DNA of 64,000 nucleotides from contig OZ252020.1 in assembly GCA_965247505.1 (NCBI GenBank), positions 3,844,001 to 3,908,000 on the forward strand, read 5' to 3'. A program made the position numbers and the translations under genes. Within the stretch, counting starts at the first letter, position 1. Each line of letters starts with the position of its first letter. Below the pieces are notes generated by a model. It saw only the letters and a program-made list of their open reading frames with translations. It had not been told where the DNA came from and did no database searches. This stretch comes from CAIYRG01 sp965247505 (GTDB lineage Bacteria > Pseudomonadota > Alphaproteobacteria > Micropepsales > Micropepsaceae). Below are positions 1 to 7,769 of the stretch, in pieces.

Positions 1-1
1 G

Positions 2-688
2 AAATTGGAAAAGGGTGCATCCAACGTCACGGCTATGCTTAAAGCCAAAACCGGCAAAACCGAAACGCTTACCGTCGACAAGGTCATCTTGGCTGTCGGC
101 ATTGTCGGCAATGTCGAAAATCTGGGCCTCGAACAGGCCGGCGTAAAAATCGATCGCACCCATGTCGTTATCGATAAATGGGGCGCGACGGGTGTTCCCG
201 GGTTATGGGCCATAGGCGATCTGGTTGGTTCGCCCTGGCTCGCCCATAAGGCGATGCATGAGGGTGTAATCGTCGCGGAAAAAATCGCCGGCGTTAAGGG
301 CGTGCACCCGCTCGACACTTCGAAAGTCGCCGGCTGCACCTATTGCTGGCCGCAAGTCGCAAGCATCGGCATGACCGAAGCGGGCGCGAAAGAATCGGGC
401 CACAAAGTTAAGATCGGCAAGTTTCCCGCCATCGGCAACGGCAAAGCCATCGCGCTGGGCGAGGTCGAAGGCTTTATCAAGACCGTGTTCGATGCCGAGA
501 CCGGTGAGTTACTGGGTGCGCATATGATCGGCGCGGAAGTGACCGAGCTCATCCAGGGCTATGCCATTGCACGCAATTTAGAGGCGACCGAAGCCGAATT
601 ACAGCACACCATCTTCCCGCATCCGACGCTCTCGGAGATGATGCACGAAGCGGTATTGGCCGCCGACGGACGCCCGCTGCATATTTGA
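2..688 (+). CDS. lpd: Dihydrolipoyl dehydrogenase, C-terminal part (5' end outside window)
   Basis: FAD-dependent disulfide oxidoreductase that reoxidises the lipoyl groups of 2-oxoacid dehydrogenase complexes in the cytoplasm. The reading frame is open from the first bases of the window, so the N-terminal FAD and redox-cysteine part lies outside. What is seen is the end of the NAD domain, the second FAD motif (GLWAIGD at about 1/3 of the visible length) followed by LAHKAMHEG, and the dimerisation domain. HPTLSE near the C-terminus holds the catalytic His-Glu pair that completes the active site of the partner subunit. The sequence resembles alphaproteobacterial Lpd of pyruvate or branched-chain dehydrogenase complexes (family knowledge). 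It looks intact to its stop at 686-688. Confidence 0.93.
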   Translation, partial: KLEKGASNVTAMLKAKTGKTETLTVDKVILAVGIVGNVENLGLEQAGVKIDRTHVVIDKWGATGVPGLWAIGDLVGSPWLAHKAMHEGVIVAEKIAGVKGVHPLDTSKVAGCTYCWPQVASIGMTEAGAKESGHKVKIGKFPAIGNGKAIALGEVEGFIKTVFDAETGELLGAHMIGAEVTELIQGYAIARNLEATEAELQHTIFPHPTLSEMMHEAVLAADGRPLHI

Positions 689-701
689 GAATTCTTCTAC
701 T

Positions 702-750
702 GTCATTCCCCGCGAGCGCTACCAAGTAGCGCGAGCGAAGGGAACCCAGG
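702..750. repeat. Palindromic intergenic repeat after lpd
   Basis: Begins with GTCATTCCCC and holds a short hairpin, GCGCTAC (716-722) against GTAGCGC (726-732). It starts 14 bases after the lpd stop and could act as transcript end or as a REP-like element. The GTCAT-CCC start recurs at about 29697, next to the GCGCG-TTTTA-CGCGC hairpins there. No T-run follows, so this is not a canonical terminator. Confidence 0.45.
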
Positions 751-881
751 TGGTAATGGTTAACCCTAAGCGTGTCCGGTACGCCTGCCTCAATTATGCC
801 AAACAATTACCTTTAAGTGCAAAAGGGAAGTAAATTCGCTGGAAAGCGGCTGCCAGCGAACTCTTGGGCGAGGGGCCTACA

Positions 882-1012
882 ATGCGCTTATTGGCGTTCG
901 GAACGCTAGCGTTGATTATCCTTTCGCTGGGGTCGGTCTCCGCAAGGCCGATCGATGAGGAGCGTTTGAGTTACTTTCTCAGTGAAACGCCTTGGCGGTT
1001 CGGCATCGAGGA
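882..1012 (+). pseudogene. N-terminal fragment of a small secreted protein, cut by IS3
   Basis: ATG at 882 opens a frame that starts with a clear signal peptide (MRLLAFGTLALIILSLGSVS, cleavage near ARP) and runs about 44 residues, ending in RFGIEDG, before the left end of IS3 copy 1 at 1013. The frame then closes three codons inside the IS (TGA 1023-1025). The gene body is not found directly after the IS, where an IS110 fragment lies instead, so material was deleted or rearranged. The family is not recognised. Confidence 0.55.
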
Positions 1013-1067
1013 TGGACCCTGCTGACGAAAGTGGAGACGTCCTGCGATAGGATTTTGATCGCAGGAG

Positions 1068-1370
1068 GTGCAAATGTCGAAGCAGAATGGGAACAAGGGC
1101 CGGCGGTTTGATCGGGCCTTCAAGGAAGAAGCCGTCCGTCTTTTACAGACGAGCGGGCGCAGGCAGCGGCAGATAGCAGGAGATCTTGGGATCAGCGTCA
1201 GCGCGCTCGGCCGCTGGGTCGCAGAATTGCGTGAGGAGGATTTGCTTTCCGGTCCGCATGAGGATGCAGCGAAGGAGATTACCCGCCTACGCCGAGAGCG
1301 TGATCTGGCCCGTCAGGAACGTGATCTCCTAAAAAAAGCGCTGGCCTTCTTTGCCAGGGAAAGTCGATGA
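1068..1370 (+). CDS. IS3-family OrfA (helix-turn-helix part of the transposase), copy 1
   Basis: A 100-residue HTH_Tnp_1 protein: basic N-terminus, helix-turn-helix around residues 25-50 (QIAGDLGISVSALGRWV) that binds the IS ends, then a leucine-zipper-like coiled coil rich in RRERDLARQERDLLKK. The run of seven A at 1331-1337 is a typical slippery site for -1 frameshifting, which would fuse OrfA to OrfB into the active transposase. The OrfA stop overlaps the OrfB ATG (ATGA at 1367-1370). SD-like AGGAGG lies just upstream. Start chosen at 1068 as the ORF opens; the alternative ATG at 1074 is equally close to the SD. Confidence 0.9.
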   Translation: MQMSKQNGNKGRRFDRAFKEEAVRLLQTSGRRQRQIAGDLGISVSALGRWVAELREEDLLSGPHEDAAKEITRLRRERDLARQERDLLKKALAFFARESR

Positions 1371-2239
1371 GGTTCCGGTTCATCGACGCGGAGAGGGCCG
1401 GGTTGGCGATGCCGATATTCCGCCTGTGCAGACTGCTGCAGGTCAGCGTCTCAGGCTTCTACGCTTGGCGCAATCGCGGCCCAAGCCAGCGACAGCTCGA
1501 TGACATGGTTCTACTCGCCCATGTCCGGGCAGCCTTTCGGCGCAGCCGCGAGAGCTACGGTGCAGAGCGGGTCCATCACGAGCTTGCCGAGAATGGGATC
1601 GAGGTTGGACGCCATAGGGTGGCTCGGCTGATGCGGGGAAATGGGTTGTCTCCAAAACGGAAACAGAAGTTCAAAAAGACGACGGACAGCCAGCACAACA
1701 AGGCCGTCGCATCGAACCTTCTCGACCAGAACTTCTCCGCCGAGGCACCCAACGAGAAATGGGCTGCCGACATCAGCTATATCTGGACGGCACAGGGCTG
1801 GCTGTACCTGGCCGTCATGCTCGACCTCTACTCCCGGCGCGTCATCGGCTGGGCCGTGGGCGCTCGCATGACCAGCGACCTGCCGCTCAGGGCGCTTAAC
1901 CGTGCTATCGGGCTGCGCCAACCTGGCGCCGGTGTGATCCACCATAGCGATCGGGGAAGCCAGTACTGCTCAGACGCATACCAGGCGCGCCTCGGTGAAC
2001 TCGGTTTCCTCGCCTCAATGAGCGGTAAGGGAAATTGCTATGATAACGCCGTCGTCGAGACCTTCTTCAAAACCATCAAGTCAGAACTGATCTGGAGGAC
2101 TGTGTTCATGTCAAGAAGCCAAGCTGAAACTGCCATAGCCGGATACATCGACGGGTTCTATAATCCAGTCCGTCGGCACTCGACGCTGGACTTCACAAGC
2201 CCCGTCAAATTCGAGGCAGAAGCAATGCAAACGGTGTAG
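1367..2239 (+). CDS. IS3-family OrfB (DDE integrase domain), copy 1
   Basis: 290 residues with an HTH_21 segment (about 45-100) and the rve integrase core. The DDE residues are visible in AADISYIW (D), HHSDRGSQY (D) and DNAVVETFF (E), and the C-terminal FYNPVRRHSTLDFTSP signature is typical of IS3 transposases. It catalyses strand cleavage and transfer when made as the OrfAB fusion. No disruption is seen, so this copy is probably functional. Confidence 0.93.
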   Translation: MRFRFIDAERAGLAMPIFRLCRLLQVSVSGFYAWRNRGPSQRQLDDMVLLAHVRAAFRRSRESYGAERVHHELAENGIEVGRHRVARLMRGNGLSPKRKQKFKKTTDSQHNKAVASNLLDQNFSAEAPNEKWAADISYIWTAQGWLYLAVMLDLYSRRVIGWAVGARMTSDLPLRALNRAIGLRQPGAGVIHHSDRGSQYCSDAYQARLGELGFLASMSGKGNCYDNAVVETFFKTIKSELIWRTVFMSRSQAETAIAGYIDGFYNPVRRHSTLDFTSPVKFEAEAMQTV

Positions 2240-2268
2240 GGCGCCTCCACTTTTCCTGGATGGGTCCA

Positions 2269-2480
2269 AAGAGCCATTGCGATAAGGGTCCGGCTTCCAA
2301 TCCGATGCGCTTGAAGTGGTAGCTAGGGTTCGTCAGCACCGGAAGCAGCGCCTCCGGCTCGCTTGCCACCTTCACTTCCCGCACGATCTTGCCCGTGCCG
2401 TCCACAATACAGACGCTCGTCTCCTTGACCGATACGTCCAATCCGGAAAATGTTCCATGCTGCGCCTCTCCTTGTTTGAT
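2269..2480 (-). pseudogene. IS110-family transposase, N-terminal fragment
   Basis: On the minus strand the frame reads GLDVSVKETSVCIVDGTGK and continues to GLEAGPLSQWLF before meeting the right end of IS3 copy 1. This is the start of the DEDD RuvC-like domain of IS110 transposases, with the first catalytic Asp in GLDVS. About 60-70 residues remain of a usual 320-400. No clear ATG is in frame (an ATC stands where the start is expected), so the true start is uncertain. Truncated by the IS3 insertion or by an associated deletion. Confidence 0.75.
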
Positions 2481-2523
2481 GTTTGGGGCAGCAAAAACTG
2501 ACCCCGTGCTAACATCAGCCTGA

Positions 2524-3089
2524 AGCGCAGCACCCACAATCGTCAGAGATAAGAGCGCCGGCCGATTACCCCATCTTTCGTGCGGCGAGAGACAATCCGT
2601 CGCCACAGAGTGCACTAATTGCGTTTGCCAATGGAATGGGGATGTTTCGGTCGATGTTGAAAAGTTGAGGTAGGTGTCGCTCTCCTGGAGCCGTTAGGCT
2701 CCGGGTGCTGCAAACCCAAAAGGGAGAACGACACCTACCTCAACTTTTCAACATCGACCGGGACATCCCCTGGAAATGTCGATGACCCACCCGGTCAGGT
2801 GGCAGTTTGTATCAACCCGTGGGCAGAATCGATGCTGCAAGTGCCTCCGGAGTTATTTGCCGGTGTTGTCACCGATGGTCACTTGCTGACCTATGACCAG
2901 GAAATGATTGATCGGTTATCAAACGACTATGGAGTCTTTTCTCCAACTGGTTTTAGATTCGTTTTCTCGAAATCCGATGGATCGGAGCATTACGTCATCT
3001 GGGATGCGTCTTCGCACGGAGGTAAATTTGTCCTTCGCAGCACTGCCGCGGCTTACGACACTGAAATTCTTTCGCGTTGGGCTCGTTGA
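2524..3089 (+). pseudogene. Small cysteine-containing exported-type protein, interrupted by a miniature element
   Basis: An open frame before the miniature element (2524-2637; contains CGERQSVATECTNCVCQWN) and one after it (2772-3089; GNVDDPPGQVAVCINPW to EILSRWAR) look like two parts of one gene split by the 133-bp element at 2638-2770. The downstream part alone could start at GTG 2799. No start with a signal peptide is left upstream, where the IS110 fragment begins. The protein family is not recognised. That both parts belong together is inference from position and similar composition; frame continuity and a target duplication could not be shown. Confidence 0.4.
2638..2770. mobile_element. 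MITE-like miniature element derived from the IS256-family element at 37.7 kb
   Basis: 133 bp bounded by inverted arms of about 42 bases (2638-2679 and 2729-2770) with two mismatches; both arms start GGGGATGT when read inward. The first 98 bases are nearly identical to the 5' leader of the IS256-family element (minus strand 39142-39045), up to the base before its transposase ATG. The rest is an inverted copy of the terminus. The loop holds a second hairpin, GGAGCC-GTTA-GGCTCC. There is no coding capacity, so movement would need the transposase in trans. Confidence 0.8.
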
Positions 3090-3107
3090 TACGATTTATG
3101 CATGCGT

Positions 3108-3485
3108 TCACTTCCCCCGCACCTTCATGCGCATGAACATGTCCGGCGGCCGCCAGGTACCGGGGATGTGCTGATTGGCCCAGCGGCTGATTTCCTGCAG
3201 TACCGGCAATAGCCCCGCGCCTTTATCAGTCAGCAAATATTCATAGCGGGGAGGGCGCTCCGAATAGGGCTTTCGCTCGATCAATCCATAAGCCTCCATC
3301 CGGGCCAGCCGGTCGGTCAGCACGTTCGTCGTGATCCGCTCAGGCGATTGAATAAATTCCCCGAACCTACGCTTACCGGTGAGAAGGTCGCGCAGAATCA
3401 CCATCGACCATTTGTCGCCCACCAAATCGAGGGTGGAGGCGATGGGGCAGGCTGAGCGATGTTCTTCTTTGATTTTGATAGCCAT
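3108..3485 (-). CDS. HxlR-family winged-helix transcriptional regulator
   Basis: A 125-residue DNA-binding protein: CPIASTLDLVGDKWSMVILR near the N-terminus is the HxlR signature with the conserved Cys. It is followed by FGEF and a recognition-helix segment TTNVLTDRLARME and the beta-wing RYEYLLTDKG. HxlR proteins usually sense redox or aldehyde/electrophile stress through that Cys (family knowledge). Start chosen at ATG 3485 (MAIKIKEEH); a TTG ten codons upstream lies inside the palindrome and is less likely. The gene is divergent from a GFA-domain gene, with a 32-bp palindrome between them, so it probably controls both. Confidence 0.9.
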   Translation of the reverse strand: MAIKIKEEHRSACPIASTLDLVGDKWSMVILRDLLTGKRRFGEFIQSPERITTNVLTDRLARMEAYGLIERKPYSERPPRYEYLLTDKGAGLLPVLQEISRWANQHIPGTWRPPDMFMRMKVRGK

Positions 3486-3496
3486 ATTTTTCAATT

Positions 3497-3528
3497 TATA
3501 ACTTGTAACTAGCAAGTCACAAGTTATA
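3497..3528. promoter_or_regulatory. Palindromic operator candidate between hxlR-like gene and GFA gene
   Basis: A 32-base near-perfect palindrome: TATAACTTGT at 3497 mirrored by ACAAGTTATA ending at 3528, with ACT/AGT inside. It lies 11 bases before the regulator ATG and 38 bases before the GFA gene. HxlR regulators are known to bind palindromes of this size in divergent promoters. The assignment as operator is inference. Confidence 0.65.
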
Positions 3529-3566
3529 TTGTTTTACTGATAAAAACAACATCAAAGGAGGGGTGA

Positions 3567-3988
3567 ATGACCAAAATATCGGGTGGATGCCTTTGCGGAG
3601 CGGTCCGCTATGAGGGCGAGTGTGAACCACAATTGATGGGGGATTGTTACTGCATTGATTGCCGGAAAAGCAGCGGATCCGCCCATTGCTCCCACATGGG
3701 CGTTCCCTAGAGGCAATGACGCTTAGCGGCCAAGTTTCGAGTTTCGACAAGCCTGCCGATAGCGGAAAAATCGTCAGCCGTTGCTTCTGCCCCAATTGCG
3801 GCTCGGCGGCTTATTCGACCAATTCGGGGATGGTGGGTTTTATCTTTATTCGCGAGTCCAGTCTCGACGATCCGGAAATCTATTCCCCGCAGCTGACCGT
3901 TTACACCTTGCGTTCGCCGTCTTGGGGCCGGATCGATCTAAGCGCGCCTTCATTTGAGGCGATGCCGCCAAACGTGCCTGGCGCTTAA
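3567..3988 (+). pseudogene. GFA-domain (glutathione-dependent formaldehyde-activating type) protein, frameshifted
   Basis: Starts at ATG 3567 after AAAGGAGGGG. The zinc ligands of the GFA/CENP-V fold are visible: CLCG, CYCIDC and, after the break, CPNCG. After SHMGVP the frame meets TAG (3702-3704); the sequence resumes in another frame as LEAMTLSGQVSSFDKPADSG and runs to PPNVPGA at 3988. Loss of a single C in the CCC run near 3700 explains it. Whether this is a real mutation or an assembly error cannot be decided here. Intact length would be about 140 residues. Divergent from the HxlR regulator, which suggests aldehyde-stress control. Confidence 0.85.
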
Positions 3989-4160
3989 GCCGGTACCGGC
4001 CACTTTCCAATCGATTGCTGGAATACGCGGGAAGGTGACGTGACAATATGTTCGTTCGTCCCTCTGGCGCCCTGCCGGAGGGCCTGCCATTTTGCTGCAG
4101 CGAGATTGCAGCTTAGGCGCGCAAGGGTATTTTTCAGCACAAGATCGCGGATAGTTTGAA

Positions 4161-4997
4161 ATGCATTTGGAATGGCCGTGGAACGATAGGGCGGGGAGGT
4201 TTTCGCCGTTAAAGGCGCTGACCTTTGCCGTCATGTTTTTGCCGGGCATCTGGCTCGTCTATCAAGTCGAGGCCGGGAACTTCGGCCGCGTTCCTTTGGC
4301 CGGCCTGACTTACTGGTCCGGCGTATGGGCGACCGCGATTCTTCTGGCTGCACTGGCGGTCACGCCCGCTGCCAAAATATTTAACTGGCCACGGGCCGTT
4401 CTTGTGCGGCGGATGATCGGGGTGACGGCGCTTATCTACACCATCGCCCATCTCTTTATTTATTTTGCGCTGCGTTTTTGGGACTTTGGCTCTATCGCCA
4501 ATGAAATGATTACGCGCCTCACCTTAATCGTCGCGACCATCTCGATGATTGGGTTATTCCCATTAGGGGCGACATCGCTCGACGCTGCCGTGAAATGGTT
4601 GGGCGCTGAAAAATGGCAGCGCTTGCACAACACTGTCTATGTGTTGACGGCGCTCGCGATGATCCATTTTCTTCTCTCGCCTGGAATCTATCCGCCACAA
4701 TATCTTATGACCGGCATGTTCTTCTGGCTCATGGTGTGGCGCTATTTTGATAGACGCGGGCGGGGCGGCGATATGCGCATGCTGATCTTGCTCGCCATTG
4801 CCACTTGGTTTGTCGCGGCTTTTTCGGAGACCGGATGGGTCTGGGCCTATCATGGCTTCGAGCCAGGCTGGACCTTCGCAAATAATTTTAACACCAGCTT
4901 CGGTATCTCGCCGGCATGGAAAGTTTTTGCCATCGCATTGGCGATTCCGCTTGTCGCGTATTTTCGAAAAGCGAATAAGCGCGAAGCCACCGCCTAA
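4161..4997 (+). CDS. MsrQ-like ferric reductase-type haem membrane protein
   Basis: 278 residues with about seven hydrophobic segments. The ferric-reductase-like core carries histidines in VTALIYTIAHLFIYF and in WQRLHNTVYVLTALAMIHF, which are the expected b-haem ligands. It is longer than MsrQ (about 200 residues) by two C-terminal membrane segments. MsrQ normally passes electrons to the periplasmic methionine sulfoxide reductase MsrP; no msrP is adjacent, so the partner is unknown. It ends 29 bases before the convergent MBL gene. The first 172 bases upstream hold nothing recognised. Confidence 0.8.
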   Translation: MHLEWPWNDRAGRFSPLKALTFAVMFLPGIWLVYQVEAGNFGRVPLAGLTYWSGVWATAILLAALAVTPAAKIFNWPRAVLVRRMIGVTALIYTIAHLFIYFALRFWDFGSIANEMITRLTLIVATISMIGLFPLGATSLDAAVKWLGAEKWQRLHNTVYVLTALAMIHFLLSPGIYPPQYLMTGMFFWLMVWRYFDRRGRGGDMRMLILLAIATWFVAAFSETGWVWAYHGFEPGWTFANNFNTSFGISPAWKVFAIALAIPLVAYFRKANKREATA

Positions 4998-5026
4998 GCG
5001 CGCGGTGAAAAGCTGCGCTTCAGTGC

Positions 5027-6202
5027 CTAAGGCGCCACCCGCATTTCCCAAACATCATATCCAAGGGCCGCAACGCCCCCTTGTGGGACAACATAGAGCA
5101 CCGAGAGATTCATACCTTCCTCAAGCTCTGAGCGGTCAGCCACACCCTCAAGGTCGGAATCACCTCCCATGCGCAATCGAATTTCCTCGCCGCTGTCGGT
5201 TTGCAGTACCAAGCGCCGTCCCTCTTCATTGACGCTTAGAATCGTCCCGTCGCGGCGCTGTTCTTGCAGCGTAACAATCTGCGGGCCTTCACCGCGAAAT
5301 TCCCGGTGCAGTGTTTCGGCCATCCACGGATAATGCTCCTCGCGGTCCCAGCCTTCGAACTCGTCCATGTCGAACTGTTCGACAATAGTTTCGAGCGTTA
5401 GGCCCTGATCCATCATCGTCGGGACTTTGCTCCGCGCCAATAGGAGATAATCTGTAAGATCATGAATTGCGCTTGCATCGCCCAATGGTCCGTGCGCCGG
5501 TATAACAACTCGTGGGCTCAGCGTACTCATGGCGTCGAGCTGTTTTAATATCCCTGCTGTCGTGCCGTGGCTGTAGTCGGGCCGGATGTCGGGATGACGG
5601 CCGATATAGCCGGCAAAGCCGGCATGCATTACGCCTTCTTCGGGCAACCACACGGCGATATCGCCTGGATTATAAGGATCGTCGATATAGACGAGCTCAA
5701 TCACGCGCCCACCAAGTCTCAAAATCATGTGATCGGAAAACGTCAAAATATTGTCGGTGAGCGAGACGTCGCGAAGTGCATCGATCCGCTCGGGAAAACG
5801 TTTGCGCCAGGAACTAATTTGATGTGGGCGCCAATTCGCCCAATGTTCCGCGACCTTTTCATGGGCGATTGTTTGCGCCGGAGGCGCGAAAAGCGGTGTC
5901 CCACCGATGTGATCGCCATGGTTTTGGCTAACTACGACGTAGCGCACCGGCTGATCGGTTACCGAGGCGATAAACTCCTGGAGGCGGCGGGTTTCCGGCG
6001 GGTTGTTTCCGGTATCGACCAAAACAACGCCCGCATTCGTGACAACCACCAGAGCATTGGCATCGTTACGTCTGCCCAGAAAGGCGTAAACGCCGTCCGC
6101 AACTTCTTCAAAAACCGCTTCGTCGCCGGTAATGACTTGTGCGCTCGCAGGCATGACAAAGGCCGTGCTCAAGGCAAGCAGGCACAACGCGCATGATCTC
6201 AT
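5027..6202 (-). CDS. Exported metallo-beta-lactamase-fold protein with altered metal motif
   Basis: 391 residues starting with a signal peptide (MRSCALCLLALSTAFVMPAS, cleavage near ASA-Q), so periplasmic. The MBL fold is seen from VLVDTGNNPPETRRLQEF through NHGDHIGG to VVIPAHGPLGD. The usual HxHxDH zinc motif reads QNHGDH: the first His is Gln, so one zinc site may be absent or the enzyme may be mononuclear. An extra domain of about 120 residues follows, rich in beta strands. Convergent to the MsrQ-like gene and in tandem with the amidohydrolase upstream (60 bases apart). Substrate unknown. Confidence 0.82.
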   Translation of the reverse strand: MRSCALCLLALSTAFVMPASAQVITGDEAVFEEVADGVYAFLGRRNDANALVVVTNAGVVLVDTGNNPPETRRLQEFIASVTDQPVRYVVVSQNHGDHIGGTPLFAPPAQTIAHEKVAEHWANWRPHQISSWRKRFPERIDALRDVSLTDNILTFSDHMILRLGGRVIELVYIDDPYNPGDIAVWLPEEGVMHAGFAGYIGRHPDIRPDYSHGTTAGILKQLDAMSTLSPRVVIPAHGPLGDASAIHDLTDYLLLARSKVPTMMDQGLTLETIVEQFDMDEFEGWDREEHYPWMAETLHREFRGEGPQIVTLQEQRRDGTILSVNEEGRRLVLQTDSGEEIRLRMGGDSDLEGVADRSELEEGMNLSVLYVVPQGGVAALGYDVWEMRVAP

Positions 6203-6262
6203 CGCTCGTCTTCCACTGAAAGTTAACCTACAGCTACGCTAGCGGCCTTCCGCAACAAATTT

Positions 6263-7516
6263 TTACGGATAGGCCGAACGGTCCACTTCTTCACCGCGTA
6301 AATAGACCGATGAGATCATGCGCGTGTTGGTGATGTCGTCAAGCGGGTTCGCATCAAGGATAAGCAAATCTGCGCTTTTGCCCGCCGTCAGCGTGCCGGA
6401 ATTCATCCGTAAGAAATCGGCCGAGTTGCGCGTTGCGGCGGAAATGGCATCCATCGGGCTCAAGCCAGAGACCACCATGTCTTCTATCTCAATATGCGGT
6501 CCCCAAGGCGTGTTGCCGTCGGTGCCCAAGGATATGGGTACGCCCGCTGCATGGAGGCGGCCCAAATTGCGCGACTGAATCCCGAACCTTTCCTGGGTGT
6601 CGGCATCGTTTACATTCTCTTCTTGCGCTGTTGCATAGGTCTCTGCGGGAATAACACCCTCTAGAAAACTTAAATCCGTTGGGACGCCACGATCGGGAAG
6701 ATTTGGAACCAGATCCACCCGGCGTTCGGTAAAGAGTGCGACGGTTTCGTCGTCGATGTCCTGATTGCGAACACCATGTGCGAAGGCGCCGAGCCCTGCG
6801 CGAAGAAGACCCTTCGCATCATCCTCATCAAAAATATGAGCGGTGACGCGGACGCCAAGATTATTCGCCTCTTCAATGATGGCGGCGTACATTGCCGGGG
6901 TTAGTTTTTCATATTGCTCGTCGCGGTCATCGACCCAAATTTTGATGATGTCGACATCGACGGAAGCGAGCTCGCGGACGGCGGCAAGGCCTTCCTCAAT
7001 GCTCTCGATCCAAAAAACGCCTTCGGGCCGGCCCGGTTCGGGCCTGGTAATTCCACGCCCCGAAGAAAAGAGCCGTGCAGCACCGGGAATATAATCGCCC
7101 CGCGTTGCCATCAGCTCGTTTGAATCGCGGCCCAAACTCATTGCTGCACTGATGCCAAAATAGCCACGGCGCAGGAGGTCTATCCGTACATCTGGAATTG
7201 ATGCGCTCAAATGCACATGGGTATCGACCAAGGCTGGAATCACAGTCTTGCCGGTAAGATCCACATGAGACGCGCCCTCAGGGATATTCACGGCGCCCGC
7301 AGCGCCAGCGGCAACAATATCTGTGCCATCGATCACGAGAACGCCATTTTCAATAGGCGCGCTCCCGTCACCCACGATCAACCGCGCTCCTTCAAACACG
7401 GTCGCCGTGCTGGTCGGCGCTGGAGCCGGCTCGGGTGCAGCTTCTTGCTGTTGTTCGCACGCAGATAGGCTAAGGCCAATTATTGCCGCGACTGCGGCCA
7501 AGTTCATTCGGCGCAT
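6263..7516 (-). CDS. Amidohydrolase-family lipoprotein
   Basis: 417 residues, lipoprotein signal with lipobox LSAC (Cys about residue 20), so anchored in the periplasm. The amidohydrolase fold is complete: N-terminal beta part (VFEGARLIVGDG), DTHVHL metal motif, later single His in VTAHIFDED and AFAHGVRNQ, and the Asp of LGTDGNTPWG, then the closing GKSADLLILDANPLDDI. These match imidazolonepropionase-like/prolidase-type cyclic amidases (family knowledge). SD GGGGAGA precedes ATG 7516. Probably hydrolyses cyclic amides or dipeptides; substrate not predictable. Confidence 0.88.
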   Translation of the reverse strand: MRRMNLAAVAAIIGLSLSACEQQQEAAPEPAPAPTSTATVFEGARLIVGDGSAPIENGVLVIDGTDIVAAGAAGAVNIPEGASHVDLTGKTVIPALVDTHVHLSASIPDVRIDLLRRGYFGISAAMSLGRDSNELMATRGDYIPGAARLFSSGRGITRPEPGRPEGVFWIESIEEGLAAVRELASVDVDIIKIWVDDRDEQYEKLTPAMYAAIIEEANNLGVRVTAHIFDEDDAKGLLRAGLGAFAHGVRNQDIDDETVALFTERRVDLVPNLPDRGVPTDLSFLEGVIPAETYATAQEENVNDADTQERFGIQSRNLGRLHAAGVPISLGTDGNTPWGPHIEIEDMVVSGLSPMDAISAATRNSADFLRMNSGTLTAGKSADLLILDANPLDDITNTRMISSVYLRGEEVDRSAYP

Positions 7517-7769
7517 TGGATTCTCCCCAGGTGTCTTGCACCTAGTCTAGCGCCTTGATGCGCGATGGGGAAAGGGGATGGGCGGTAATGTGGCGGTGAA
7601 AGGAGACTGGATCGGCTCAAAATCAATGACTAGCGCGCTTTTCAACTTACCTTTCAGTGCCTAACATCAATTTCCAGCCGTCCCGGCTGCTTGCTTCGTG
7701 GCGCGTCTGTCCGGAAAAAGTGCCGCAGCAAGAGCAAGATGTCCCGTCAGGGGCAGCCCCGAGGAGAAG

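Larger units (their letters stand above)
1013..2268 (+). mobile_element. IS3-family insertion sequence, copy 1 (complete, 1256 bp)
   Basis: The ends are TGGACCC at 1013 and GGGTCCA at 2268. The terminal inverted repeats are imperfect over about 28 bases, sharing TGGACCC and then AAAGTGGAG-CG. Two overlapping frames encode OrfA and OrfB. A second copy of identical length lies at 22292-23547 in the same orientation with only a few base differences, and a 3' piece lies at 43319-43831, so the element was recently active here. The flanks (GGA left, AAG right) do not form a target duplication, which suggests a deletion or rearrangement next to the element. Confidence 0.93.

Noticed and set aside
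1443..1945. Long open frames antisense to IS3 orfB (also at 22722-23224).
   Set aside because: They repeat in each IS copy, have no ribosome-binding site and read as shadows of the orfB codons.
2630..2780. An 8-bp target duplication around the miniature element (TGGAATGG versus TGGAAATG).
   Set aside because: Only six of eight positions match, and neither reading gives a clean restored frame.
5567..6196. A 209-codon plus-strand frame opposite the MBL-fold gene.
   Set aside because: The minus-strand frame has signal peptide and MBL motifs; the plus frame resembles nothing and is a mirror of its codon use.
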